Assembly (NCBI GenBank): GCA_002435595.1 | Contig: DJBL01000004.1 | Span: forward strand, 27,162 to 91,161 | Direction of reading: 5' to 3' | DNA from: Stenotrophomonas maltophilia | GTDB taxonomy: Bacteria > Pseudomonadota > Gammaproteobacteria > Xanthomonadales > Xanthomonadaceae | DNA length: 64,000 nucleotides | Shown here: positions 1 through 7,967 of the stretch, in pieces | Layout of the letters: each line of letters starts with the position of its first letter | How positions within the stretch are numbered: position 1 is the first letter of the stretch | Notes under the pieces: generated by a model | Seen by the model: only the letters and a program-made list of their open reading frames with translations | What the model was told of the DNA's origin: nothing | Databases searched by the model: none | Translations under genes and position numbers: made by a program

Positions 1-2
1 CC

Positions 3-1247
3 CTGCTCTACGCCCAGTCAGGCGGCGTCACCGCCGTCATCAACGCCACCGCTTCGGCGGTCATCAGCACCGCCCGAGCCAAGGGAATCAAGGTCTTGGC
101 CGCCCGCAACGGGATCCTGGGCGCGCTCCGCGAGGACCTGATCGACACCAGCCGGGAGACGGCGGCCGCCATCGCCGCACTGGCCCACACCCCCGGCGGG
201 GCGTTCGGCTCGTGCCGCTACAAGCTCAAGTCGCTCGAGGCCGACCGGGCCAGGTACGAGCGCCTGCTGGAGGTCCTGCGCGCCCACGACGTGCGCTGGT
301 TCCTCTACAACGGCGGCAACGACTCGGCCGATACCGCCTGGAAGGTGTCCCAGCTGGCCAAGGCCTTCGACTACGACCTGACCTGCATCGGCGTGCCCAA
401 GACCATCGACAACGACCTGGCGGTGACCGACACCTGTCCGGGCTTCGGCTCGGCAGCCAAGTACACGGCAGTGTCGGTACGCGAAGCGGCGCTGGACGTG
501 GCGGCGATGGCCGAGACCTCGACCAAGGTGTTCGTGTATGAGGCGATGGGCCGCCACGCCGGCTGGCTGGCAGCCGCCGCCGGCCTGGCCGGCGACGGCC
601 CCGACGATGCCCCGCACATCATCCTGCTGCCCGAGCGCGCCTACGACGAGGCCGCCTTCCTGGCCAAGGTCAAGCAGATAGTCGAGCGGGTGGGTCATTG
701 CGTGGTGGTGGCCTCCGAAGGCATCCAGACCGCCGACGGCACCTTCGTCGCCGATGCCGGCGGCGGCAAGGATTCGTTCGGGCATACCCAGCTGGGCGGC
801 GTGGCCTCGCAGTTGGCCGGCCGGGTCAAGGACGTGCTGGGCTACAAGGTGCACTGGACCCTGCCCGATTACCTGCAGCGCTCGGCGCGCCACATCGCCT
901 CCAAAACCGACTGGGAACAGGCCCAGGCGGTGGGCAAGGCGGCGGTGCAGTTCGCCCTGAAGGGCCAGAACGCGGTGATGCCGGTGATCGTGCGCAGCAG
1001 CGACGCGCCCTACCGCTGGAAGATCGAGGCCGCGCCGCTGCACAAGGTGGCCAACCATGAAAAGAAGATGCCGGCCAGCTTCATCCGCAAGGACGGGTTC
1101 GGCATCACTGCCAAAGCGCGCGCGTATCTGTCGCCGCTGATCAGGGGCGAGGCACCGCTGCCGTACGGCACCGATGGCTTGCCCAGGTATGTGACGCTCA
1201 AGAACGTGGGCGTGAAGAAGAAGCTGCCGGCCTGGCAGGACGGCTGA
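3..1247 (+). CDS. pfp: Pyrophosphate-dependent 6-phosphofructokinase, 3' part (5' end outside window)
   Basis: This enzyme phosphorylates fructose 6-phosphate reversibly in cytoplasmic glycolysis/gluconeogenesis. The reading frame is already open at base 3 (reading LLYAQSGGVTAV, the N-terminal glycine loop region), so the start codon lies upstream of the window. The substrate loop reads PKTIDNDL, as in PPi-type enzymes, and the phosphodonor site reads GGNDS where ATP-type enzymes have GGDGS; the MGRHAGWLA motif of the sugar site is intact. The C-terminus (KKKLPAWQDG) looks complete. The PPi specificity is inferred from these motifs and from family knowledge that xanthomonads use a PPi-type enzyme. 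The nearby hppA and ppa also act on pyrophosphate, which fits. Confidence 0.93.
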   Translation: MLYAQSGGVTAVINATASAVISTARAKGIKVLAARNGILGALREDLIDTSRETAAAIAALAHTPGGAFGSCRYKLKSLEADRARYERLLEVLRAHDVRWFLYNGGNDSADTAWKVSQLAKAFDYDLTCIGVPKTIDNDLAVTDTCPGFGSAAKYTAVSVREAALDVAAMAETSTKVFVYEAMGRHAGWLAAAAGLAGDGPDDAPHIILLPERAYDEAAFLAKVKQIVERVGHCVVVASEGIQTADGTFVADAGGGKDSFGHTQLGGVASQLAGRVKDVLGYKVHWTLPDYLQRSARHIASKTDWEQAQAVGKAAVQFALKGQNAVMPVIVRSSDAPYRWKIEAAPLHKVANHEKKMPASFIRKDGFGITAKARAYLSPLIRGEAPLPYGTDGLPRYVTLKNVGVKKKLPAWQDG

Positions 1248-1260
1248 GCGCGGCCGGCCG

Positions 1261-1284
1261 GTGGCGCGCCTGCTGGCGTGCCAC
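1261..1284 (+). terminator. Hairpin after pfp
   Basis: A 10-bp stem with one mismatch (1261-1270 with 1275-1284, loop TGCT) lies 13 bases after the pfp stop codon. There is no T-run, so it may be an mRNA-stabilising or Rho-related hairpin and not an intrinsic terminator. Confidence 0.3.
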
Positions 1285-1405
1285 CACGCCGACAATTGCG
1301 GTGCGCCGGGACGCCCCATACAATCGCGCCGAGCCGGCAGGACATGCGGGCTTTTGCACCCGCAACCCCATTCCGCACCTGCGTGCGATGACAAGGACTG
1401 TATCG

Positions 1406-2203
1406 ATGAAGCGCCACACCCTGGTTTCCCTGCTGCTGCTTGCCGTAGCGGCTCCCGCCTTTGCCGACACCTGCGAAAGCAGCTTCCAGAAGAAGGGCAA
1501 CCCCCTTTCCGGCACCACCTACACCGCCTCGGTGACCGTGCCCGAGCTGACCGTCAAGAGCGCGATCGGCCAGATGAACGTGATCGCCAAGGGCAACAAC
1601 ATGGACGTGTTGAGCTCGGACGTGGAAAACGGCGCGATGCTGATCGAAGATCCGCAGACGGCGATGCACAAGACCATTCCGATCATCATCAGCGCTACCA
1701 GCGAGGGCCGCACCGGCACCGTGGCGATGACGGTCAAGCTCAACCCCGGCGCCTTCGCCAAGGCCGATGCGATCCGGGCCGAGATGTGCAAGATGCTGAC
1801 CCAGGTCAAGCCGGGCAAGGCGGGCGAGCAGTTCGCCGCGTCCACGCCGAAGGCCTCCACGGTGAACATCTCCGCCAGCGATTTCGGCTTCCAGCTGCGC
1901 ACGCAGCACAAGGACAACCCGGCCGCGATCGAACCGCGCTACAAGGGCAAGATCTATTCGATCACCGGCCGGGTCAACGGTGTGCTCAAGAGCGGCGGCA
2001 CCTACAACACCGGCTTCGAACTGCCCAACGGCTCCGGTGGCATCGACTTTGAAAGCGTGGCCATCACCTGCGCCTTCGCGCCCAGCCAGGCCGCCTTTGC
2101 GCTGGCGTTGCGCCCGAAGGAAAAGGTCACCCTGGTCGGCGTGGTCGACCATTACGACCAGATCGGCCGCGTGCTGTGGCTGAAGGACTGCAAGGGCAAC
2201 TAA
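1406..2203 (+). CDS. Secreted protein with C-terminal OB-fold (tRNA_anti-like) domain
   Basis: A 265-residue protein of unknown role. It begins with a clear signal peptide (MKRHTLVSLLLLAVAAPAFA, cleavage before DTCES), so it is probably periplasmic. The N-terminal two thirds (about residues 21-165) I do not recognise. The last 90 residues (YKGKIYSITGRV ... VTLVGVVDHYDQIGRVLWLKDC) have the pattern of the OB-fold 'tRNA_anti-like' domain seen in small bacterial exported proteins; that family name does not imply tRNA binding. Start chosen at 1406 because the signal peptide begins there; an in-frame ATG six codons upstream (1388) is possible. A strong terminator follows at 2230. Confidence 0.75.
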   Translation: MKRHTLVSLLLLAVAAPAFADTCESSFQKKGNPLSGTTYTASVTVPELTVKSAIGQMNVIAKGNNMDVLSSDVENGAMLIEDPQTAMHKTIPIIISATSEGRTGTVAMTVKLNPGAFAKADAIRAEMCKMLTQVKPGKAGEQFAASTPKASTVNISASDFGFQLRTQHKDNPAAIEPRYKGKIYSITGRVNGVLKSGGTYNTGFELPNGSGGIDFESVAITCAFAPSQAAFALALRPKEKVTLVGVVDHYDQIGRVLWLKDCKGN

Positions 2204-2229
2204 GCCCGGCCAGCCCCGCGTGATACCCA

Positions 2230-2261
2230 AGCCCGGATCGGCAGTGCCGTCCGGGCTTTTT
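2230..2261 (+). terminator. Intrinsic terminator
   Basis: A GC-rich hairpin (AGCCCGGA...TCCGGGCT with an inner CGGCA/TGCCG stem and one bulged T) is followed by five T residues at 2257-2261. It lies between the convergent genes ending at 2203 (+) and 2299 (-) and serves the plus-strand gene. Confidence 0.85.
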
Positions 2262-2298
2262 CATGGGTCAGAGGCTGCGTCGGCGACCGCCCACGCGC

Positions 2299-2802
2299 TC
2301 AACGGCAGGCCTTGCCCTCCACCACCAGCTGCGCGGCGAACATCGGGATCTGCGCGATCTTGCCGGCGGCGGCCTGCTTCTTGGCCTCTTCCAGGTAGAT
2401 GCGCGACTGGCCCTGGCCGTCCAGTTCGGCCTTGTGCGCCACCGGCATGCGCCACACGCGCACCACCGCCTGCTGCGCCGGGCACGCGGCGTTCGGCACG
2501 CGGATCACATCGTTGAGCTTCCAGCCTTTCGCTTCGCTGGGCTGGGCCTTGTCGAAATCGACGAAGCGGGCCCGCGGCTGGCACTGCTCACTGGTGCGCA
2601 CCACGGCGAACGTGTACGGCTGCGCGGCATCGGCGGTGAACATGCCCTCCAGCCGCGCACAGGCCTCGGGGATCTGGCGCAGCGTATGGGCCGCACCGAC
2701 CGCCTGCGGGGCGCCGGCGGCGCGTTTCAGCTCGGGGGTTTCAGCGGCATTGGCGGCCACGGCAGGCAGCAGCGCCAGCCAGAGCAGGTGACGGGTGGAC
2801 AT
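2299..2802 (-). CDS. Hypothetical exported protein
   Basis: A 167-residue protein with an N-terminal signal peptide (MSTRHLLWLALLPAVAANA|AETPEL). The mature part has four cysteines (EACARL, SEQCQP, NAACPAQ, and C-terminal KACR) that could form two disulfides, which suits a periplasmic protein. I do not recognise the family. Start chosen at 2802 because the signal sequence begins there; the frame stays open upstream to 2865 but that extension is arginine/proline-rich and lies before the signal peptide. It is convergent with the preceding gene. Confidence 0.65.
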   Translation of the reverse strand: MSTRHLLWLALLPAVAANAAETPELKRAAGAPQAVGAAHTLRQIPEACARLEGMFTADAAQPYTFAVVRTSEQCQPRARFVDFDKAQPSEAKGWKLNDVIRVPNAACPAQQAVVRVWRMPVAHKAELDGQGQSRIYLEEAKKQAAAGKIAQIPMFAAQLVVEGKACR

Positions 2803-2983
2803 GGCGGAACTCCGGATGCTGGGGATGGGCCGAGGCTGCCAGCGGGTGGCTGAACGGCGTGGCAAGGCGTCCCATCAACGCCTGGCGGGGGGGCCCGTGG
2901 TTTTCGCAGCACACCATGGGGCGACAGCGCGCATGCGATGGCGCGTACCCGGCAGATCGCCGATGCGGAGGGGCGTGCGTGGT

Positions 2984-3006
2984 TGCCGGCCAGCGGCCGG
3001 CACTAC
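2984..3006 (-). repeat. GTAG-type REP palindrome (SMAG-like)
   Basis: Read on the minus strand the element starts GTAG followed by the palindrome TGCCGGCC-GCT-GGCCGGCA. This GTAG-plus-hairpin design is that of Stenotrophomonas SMAG repeats. A second perfect hairpin (9-bp stem GTATGCGGG, loop TGTTG) follows immediately at 3009-3031. Both sit in the gap upstream of hppA (2803-3178), in which I see no gene. Confidence 0.7.
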
Positions 3007-3178
3007 CCGTATGCGGGTGTTGCCCGCATACTCGGGGCACCAGGGATTGCTGAACACCGCCACACGCTTGAAGACCGGGCACGGTCTGCACGGGTTGGTC
3101 CAAGGTTGCAGCCCGTTGTGCCCCGCGTGGAGAGGTTCGTCCGTTCACTGGATGCCATTCCATCACCCGGGAGGGGAC

Positions 3179-5206
3179 ATGCTGGAACGTTACGGGCTTT
3201 CTCTGGCGCTGTTCTGCGCCATCCTCGCGATTCTCTACGGCATCGTGTCGGCACGCTGGATCCTCCGGCAACCGGCTGGCAATGCCCGCATGCAGGAAAT
3301 CGCCGCCGCCATCCAGGAAGGCGCGCGCGCCTATCTCAACCGTCAGTACCTCACCATCGGCATCGCCGGCGTCATCCTGTTCGTGCTCGTCGGGGTGTTC
3401 CTGAGCTGGTACACCGCCACCGGCTTCGCCATCGGCGCACTCCTGTCCGGCGCGGCCGGCTATATCGGTATGAACGTGTCGGTGCGCGCCAACGTGCGCA
3501 CCGCCGAAGCCGCGCGCAACGGCCTGAGCGCGGCCATGGACGTGGCCTTCCGCGGTGGTGCCATCACCGGCATGCTCGTGGTGGGGCTGGGGCTGCTGGG
3601 CGTGGCCGGGTACTACGCGCTGCTGCTGCGCATGGGGCTGGACACGGCAACCGCGCTGCACGCCCTGGTCGGGCTGGCGTTCGGCTCGTCGCTGATCTCC
3701 ATCTTCGCCCGCCTCGGTGGTGGCATCTTCACCAAGGGCGCCGACGTGGGCGCGGACCTGGTCGGCAAGGTCGAAGCCGGCATTCCCGAGGATGATCCGC
3801 GCAACCCTGCGGTGATCGCCGACAACGTCGGTGACAACGTCGGCGACTGCGCCGGCATGGCCGCGGACCTGTTCGAAACCTATGCGGTGACGGTGATCGC
3901 CACGATGCTGCTGGGCAGCCTGATGATCGCCGAAGCCGGCCGCAACGCCGTGCTGTACCCGCTGGTCCTGGGCGGTGTGTCGATCATCGCCTCGATCATC
4001 GGCGCGGTGTTCGTCAAGGTGAAGCCCGGTGGCTCGATCATGGGCGCGCTGTACAAGGGCGTGATCGTGTCGGCCGTGCTGGCGGCGATCGCGTTCTATC
4101 CGATCACCACCCAGCTGATGCCCGACAACAGCCACGGCGCGCTGAACCTGTACTTCTGCGCACTGATCGGGCTGGTGCTCACCGGGCTGATCGTGTGGAT
4201 CACCGAGTACTACACCGGCACCCAGTACAAGCCGGTGCAGCACGTCGCACAGGCCTCCACCACCGGGCACGGAACCAACATCATCGCCGGGCTGGGGGTA
4301 TCGATGAAGTCGACCGCGCTGCCGGTGATCGCGGTGTGCGTGGCGATCTGGCTGGCGCACTACTTCGGCGGGCTGTACGGCATCGCCATCGCCGCCACCG
4401 CGATGCTGTCCATGGCTGGCATGATCGTGGCGCTGGACGCCTACGGCCCGATCACCGACAACGCCGGCGGCATTGCCGAAATGGCCGAGCTGCCCTCGGA
4501 TATCCGCGACATCACCGATCCGCTGGATGCCGTGGGCAATACCACCAAGGCAGTGACCAAGGGCTATGCGATCGGTTCGGCCGCCCTGGCCGCCCTGGTG
4601 CTGTTTGCCGACTACACCCACAACCTGCAGGCCGCCCATCCCGGCGAGGTGTTCGCCTTCGACCTGTCCGACCACACGGTGATCATCGGCCTGCTGATCG
4701 GCGGCCTGATCCCCTACCTGTTCGGTGCGATGGCCATGGAAGCGGTGGGCCGCGCCGCCGGGGCGGTGGTGGAGGAAGTGCGCCGCCAGTTCCGGGAGAT
4801 TCCCGGGATCATGGAAGGCACCGGCAAGCCGCAGTATGACCGCGCGGTGGACATGCTGACCCGCTCGGCGATCCGCGAAATGATCGTGCCCTCGCTGTTG
4901 CCGGTGGCCGTGCCCATGGTGGTGGGCCTGTTGCTGGGGCCGCGCGCCCTGGGCGGCTTGCTGATCGGCACCATCGTCACCGGGCTGTTCGTGGCGATCT
5001 CGATGACCACCGGCGGTGGGGCGTGGGACAACGCCAAGAAGTACATCGAAGATGGCCACTTCGGCGGCAAGGGCAGCGAGGCCCACAAGGCGGCCGTCAC
5101 CGGCGACACCGTGGGTGATCCGTACAAGGACACCGCTGGGCCGGCGATCAATCCGTTGATCAAGATCATCAACATCGTGGCGCTGTTGCTGGTGCCGCTG
5201 CTGTAG
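3179..5206 (+). CDS. hppA: Membrane-bound proton-translocating pyrophosphatase, K+-independent type
   Basis: A 675-residue integral membrane pump of about 16 helices that couples PPi hydrolysis to H+ export. Signature motifs are present: DVGADLVGKVE near residue 190 (PPi/Mg binding), then EDDPRNPAVIADNVGDNVGD, and the C-terminal acidic motif GDTVGDPYKDTAGP. Residue 457 in GNTTKAVTKG is Lys; in this family Lys here marks K+-independent H+ pumps and Ala marks K+-dependent ones. Start at 3179 is set by the Shine-Dalgarno GGAGGGG just upstream and by the first transmembrane segment (LERYGLSLALFCAIL). The open frame continues upstream to 2795 but that part runs through REP repeats. Its neighbours pfp and ppa share the same substrate. 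Confidence 0.96.
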   Translation: MLERYGLSLALFCAILAILYGIVSARWILRQPAGNARMQEIAAAIQEGARAYLNRQYLTIGIAGVILFVLVGVFLSWYTATGFAIGALLSGAAGYIGMNVSVRANVRTAEAARNGLSAAMDVAFRGGAITGMLVVGLGLLGVAGYYALLLRMGLDTATALHALVGLAFGSSLISIFARLGGGIFTKGADVGADLVGKVEAGIPEDDPRNPAVIADNVGDNVGDCAGMAADLFETYAVTVIATMLLGSLMIAEAGRNAVLYPLVLGGVSIIASIIGAVFVKVKPGGSIMGALYKGVIVSAVLAAIAFYPITTQLMPDNSHGALNLYFCALIGLVLTGLIVWITEYYTGTQYKPVQHVAQASTTGHGTNIIAGLGVSMKSTALPVIAVCVAIWLAHYFGGLYGIAIAATAMLSMAGMIVALDAYGPITDNAGGIAEMAELPSDIRDITDPLDAVGNTTKAVTKGYAIGSAALAALVLFADYTHNLQAAHPGEVFAFDLSDHTVIIGLLIGGLIPYLFGAMAMEAVGRAAGAVVEEVRRQFREIPGIMEGTGKPQYDRAVDMLTRSAIREMIVPSLLPVAVPMVVGLLLGPRALGGLLIGTIVTGLFVAISMTTGGGAWDNAKKYIEDGHFGGKGSEAHKAAVTGDTVGDPYKDTAGPAINPLIKIINIVALLLVPLL

Positions 5207-5216
5207 GCACACCGTC

Positions 5217-5235
5217 GCCCGGCCCCTGGCCGGGC
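5217..5235 (+). terminator. Hairpin after hppA
   Basis: A perfect 8-bp GC stem (GCCCGGCC / GGCCGGGC, loop CCT) 10 bases after the hppA stop. There is no T-run. It lies between convergent reading directions if the doubtful minus-strand peptide at 5246 is real. Confidence 0.4.
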
Positions 5236-5245
5236 GGCACCGGAC

Positions 5246-5400
5246 TCAGCGCCGGCGGATGGAGAACGCCGCCGGCACCATCACCTCGACCGGGTCGCCG
5301 CCGATCTCCGGCGGCGGCGCCGGCACCGGGCCGCCACCGCGCACGGTGGCCAGCGTTTCGGCATCCAGCAACGCATGCCCCGCGTATCGATGGCGATCAT
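5246..5400 (-). pseudogene. Possible remnant of a double-glycine-leader peptide gene
   Basis: On the minus strand the frame from a TTG at 5371 encodes 41 residues beginning LLDAETLATVRGGG and ending with a proline-rich tail and AAFSIRRR. The LDAETLATVRGG segment resembles the leader of small peptides exported by C39-peptidase transporters. An ATG at 5400 opens a different frame (MIAIDTRG) that would join the leader frame only after a one-base insertion or two-base deletion, so the gene may be frameshifted. There is no convincing ribosome site and no transporter nearby. The rest of 5207-5601 holds nothing else I can support. Confidence 0.25.
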
Positions 5401-5601
5401 GGCGCGCTGGCAGGGCCACGCGGAACACGGCCTGCGCGAGCACCCCGGCGATGCAGCGCGCAGATGCTCCAGCCGGGACGTCCGCCACGACGCCAATGCC
5501 AGGACGGGGCTGGCGGCCGCCGCGCCCTACCCGATCCGGCGATGTCGGCGTCACGCGATCACGCAGATAATGGCGCACCCCTTTCCAGGAATACCGCCGT
5601 G

Positions 5602-5859
5602 ATGATCACCACCGAGCCGCGCATGACCAACCTGTTCCTGCAACTGGGACTGGATGCCTCCGAGCAGGGCATCGCCGCCTTCATCCAGGCCCACCAGCTG
5701 CCGACCGAGGTGGCGCTGGTGGATGCGCCGTACTGGAACGACGGCCAGCGCCAGTTCCTCGCCGAACAGCTCAAATCCGATGCGGACTGGGCGATCATCG
5801 TCGACGAACTGGGCGAGGCCCTGCACGCCGACGCGGTGGCCCGGCAGACCCAGGCCTGA
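5602..5859 (+). CDS. DUF2789-family small protein
   Basis: An 85-residue acidic cytoplasmic protein. The pattern (LFLQLGL...IAAFIQAHQLP...VALVDAPYWNDGQRQFLAEQL..DADWAIIVDELGEAL) matches the DUF2789 family, whose function is unknown. Start could be ATG 5602 or the internal ATG 5623 (MTNLFLQLG). It stands alone, followed by a hairpin at 5867. Confidence 0.75.
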   Translation: MITTEPRMTNLFLQLGLDASEQGIAAFIQAHQLPTEVALVDAPYWNDGQRQFLAEQLKSDADWAIIVDELGEALHADAVARQTQA

Positions 5860-5866
5860 GCACAAC

Positions 5867-5898
5867 GCGCAGGGAGCGGTCGTTGCCGGTCCCTGCGC
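5867..5898 (+). terminator. Hairpin after the DUF2789 gene
   Basis: A 9-bp stem GCGCAGGGA / TCCCTGCGC enclosing a second short CGG/CCG stem. It starts 8 bases after the stop codon. It is not followed by T residues. The remaining gap to 6171 (between convergent genes) shows no gene or other motif. Confidence 0.45.
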
Positions 5899-6171
5899 AG
5901 TACATGCGCTCGGCAGCGATAGATCGGTGACAACCACACGCTCCGGCCCGGTGCCGGCACCCCGCCCAGCGCCAGCCAAGCCCCACGCTCGCATCACCGT
6001 CGGTGGACAGATCCTGCGCCGTACGGATGGCCCAGGATGCGCTGCGCCCGGATCAGCAGCTCGGTAAGCGTTGAGGCGTTGCACAAGCGCAGGCAGGACG
6101 GCGCGGCAGGTTATGCCTCAAATGAGAATGCGTGACGTTCGACTGCGACAGGGCGGCGCCGGACGCCTCGT

Positions 6172-7095
6172 TCACAGGCAGTCGGTCAGGCCTTGGTACA
6201 CGCTGAGGGTGGTACCGGGCAGCGTGGCATCCAGCGCCGCATCGCCCTGAAGGGTGTCCAGCAACAACGGCAGCGGCGTGTCCGGCGCCACTGGCAGCAG
6301 GCAGGCCCAGTCGCGGCCATCCACCTCGATCCGCCCGCTGTCCGGGTCAACCGCCGCATTGCTGCCGGCGAACGTCCACCGACACTCCTGCACCCGGCCG
6401 CTGGCGGCCAGCACCGCGCAGCGCAGGCGCATCGCCTGCAGGTTGTAGTACTCCCCTTCGCAGAAGGTGTCGCCGCAGATCTGGTCGAAGCCGCGCACCA
6501 GCGCCTGCTCCGTCTGGCGGAAGCGCCACTGGCCCTGGCCCGCCCGCGGATAGTCGCGGGCATCCACATAGCGCGCCGACGTCCGCGCACCGGGCGCGGC
6601 CCGGGCAGGCCGCTGCAGGCACGCGCCGACCGCCTCCCCCACCGACTGCCGCGCGCCAGGCAAGGTCACCGTCAGCGGCTCCGGCCCTGCCAGCGCCGTG
6701 TGGAACGCCTCCACCGGCACGCCGGTGCCGAGTGGCAGGGCACACGCCCAGCGGCGGTTGTCGACCAGCACGCTGCCGGTGCCCGGGTCGACCTGGAGGT
6801 CGCTGGCAATGAAGATCCAGGTGCAGGCCTGCACGCGGGCGTTGGCCGCCCGCACCGAGCAGCGCAGCTGCAGTGCGCGCAGATTGCTGTAGGGCCCTTC
6901 GCACAGGGTGTCGGCACAGACCACGTCGAAGCGCTGGGCCAGGTGCGCTTCCAGATCATGGAAGCGATCCCAGTTGGCCTCCCCGGACGGGAAATCGACC
7001 AGGTCCACGAACGCCGGCCGTGCCAGCAACGGCGGGCTGAACAATACCGGCACCAGTACCAGCAGGCGCCGCGACAGACGAAGGATCCACTGCAT
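6172..7095 (-). CDS. Secreted protein of two tandem homologous Cys-rich domains
   Basis: A 307-residue protein with a signal peptide (residues 1-26, ending PPLLARP). Residues about 28-160 and 177-307 are two copies of one domain. Each has six cysteines at identical spacing: 60, 65, 79, 91, 118, 159 and 207, 212, 226, 238, 265, 306, an offset of exactly 147. Shared motifs are ADTLCEG / GDTFCEG, YSNLRALQLRC / YYNLQAMRLRC, RVQACTW / RVQECRW and RRWACALP / RDWACLLP. The cysteine pattern suggests three disulfides per domain in the periplasm or outside. I do not recognise the family. Start chosen at 7095 because the signal peptide begins there; the upstream open extension to 7218 is arginine/proline-rich. 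Confidence 0.72.
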   Translation of the reverse strand: MQWILRLSRRLLVLVPVLFSPPLLARPAFVDLVDFPSGEANWDRFHDLEAHLAQRFDVVCADTLCEGPYSNLRALQLRCSVRAANARVQACTWIFIASDLQVDPGTGSVLVDNRRWACALPLGTGVPVEAFHTALAGPEPLTVTLPGARQSVGEAVGACLQRPARAAPGARTSARYVDARDYPRAGQGQWRFRQTEQALVRGFDQICGDTFCEGEYYNLQAMRLRCAVLAASGRVQECRWTFAGSNAAVDPDSGRIEVDGRDWACLLPVAPDTPLPLLLDTLQGDAALDATLPGTTLSVYQGLTDCL

Positions 7096-7278
7096 GGCCA
7101 AGCTCCACGGGAAGGGTGTCCAGCATCGCCGCGCCCGGCCCCGGCGGCCATCGGCCGGCGGCGACCCGGCCGGTGGGGAAACCCGGCGTGGCGGCGTCGG
7201 GCGACGCTGGCTGCACACGGGCGGGCAAAGGCATAAAATGGGGGGCTATCTGCCTACATCCCCCTCTCGGAGTACACC

Positions 7279-7815
7279 ATGGGTCTGGAACTCGTCTCGC
7301 CCGGCAAGAACCCGCCGGAAGAAATCAACGTCATCATCGAGATCCCGAAGGATTCCGAGCCGGTCAAGTACGAAGTGGACAAGGAAACCGGCGCGATCTT
7401 CGTCGACCGCATCCTCTCCACCCCGATGCGCTACCCGTGCAACTACGGCTACGTGCCGAGCACCCTGTGCGGCGACGGCGATCCGGCCGACGTGCTGGTG
7501 GTGCTGCCGCTGCCGCTGGTCCCGGGCTCGGTGGTGCGTTGCCGTCCGGTCGGCGTGCTCAAGATGAGCGATGAAGCCGGCAGCGACGAGAAGATCCTGG
7601 CCGTGCCGATCTCCAAGGTGTTCAGCGGCTATGCCCACGTGGAAGACATCGAGCAGGTGTCCAGCCACTGGCTGGAGCGCATCGGCCACTTCTTCGAGCA
7701 CTACAAGGACCTGGAAAAGGGCAAGTGGGTCAAGCTCGACGGGTGGGGCGGCGCGGCCGAGGCCAAGCAGATCCTGGTCGATGCGCACCAGCGCTACCTG
7801 GGCAACATCGCCTGA
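7279..7815 (+). CDS. ppa: Inorganic pyrophosphatase (family I)
   Basis: A 178-residue cytoplasmic enzyme hydrolysing PPi to phosphate. It carries the family I signature DGDPADVLV (residues 66-74, metal-binding aspartates), the RYPCNYGYVP segment before it, and the C-terminal KDLEKGKWVKLDGW motif. Length is usual for the bacterial hexameric form. Translation starts at the ATG preceded by CTCGGAGTAC. A terminator follows. It competes with HppA and PFP for the same substrate. Confidence 0.97.
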   Translation: MGLELVSPGKNPPEEINVIIEIPKDSEPVKYEVDKETGAIFVDRILSTPMRYPCNYGYVPSTLCGDGDPADVLVVLPLPLVPGSVVRCRPVGVLKMSDEAGSDEKILAVPISKVFSGYAHVEDIEQVSSHWLERIGHFFEHYKDLEKGKWVKLDGWGGAAEAKQILVDAHQRYLGNIA

Positions 7816-7825
7816 GACTGAACGG

Positions 7826-7872
7826 CATCGCTCCAGCGCAGGCGCGCTGGAGCGATGAGCATCACGTTTTTT
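7826..7872 (+). terminator. Terminator-like hairpin after ppa
   Basis: A perfect 14-bp stem (7826-7839 with 7844-7857, loop AGGC) starts 10 bases after the ppa stop. Six T residues lie at 7867-7872, nine bases past the stem, further than in a classic intrinsic terminator. Confidence 0.65.
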
Positions 7873-7967
7873 GAATGCGGCACATCACTATTTGTGCTGG
7901 ATTGGGTACATTGCGTCTTCACACCGTCCACGGTGCGTTTCACCGTGGTCAGCCAGGGGACTGTGTC

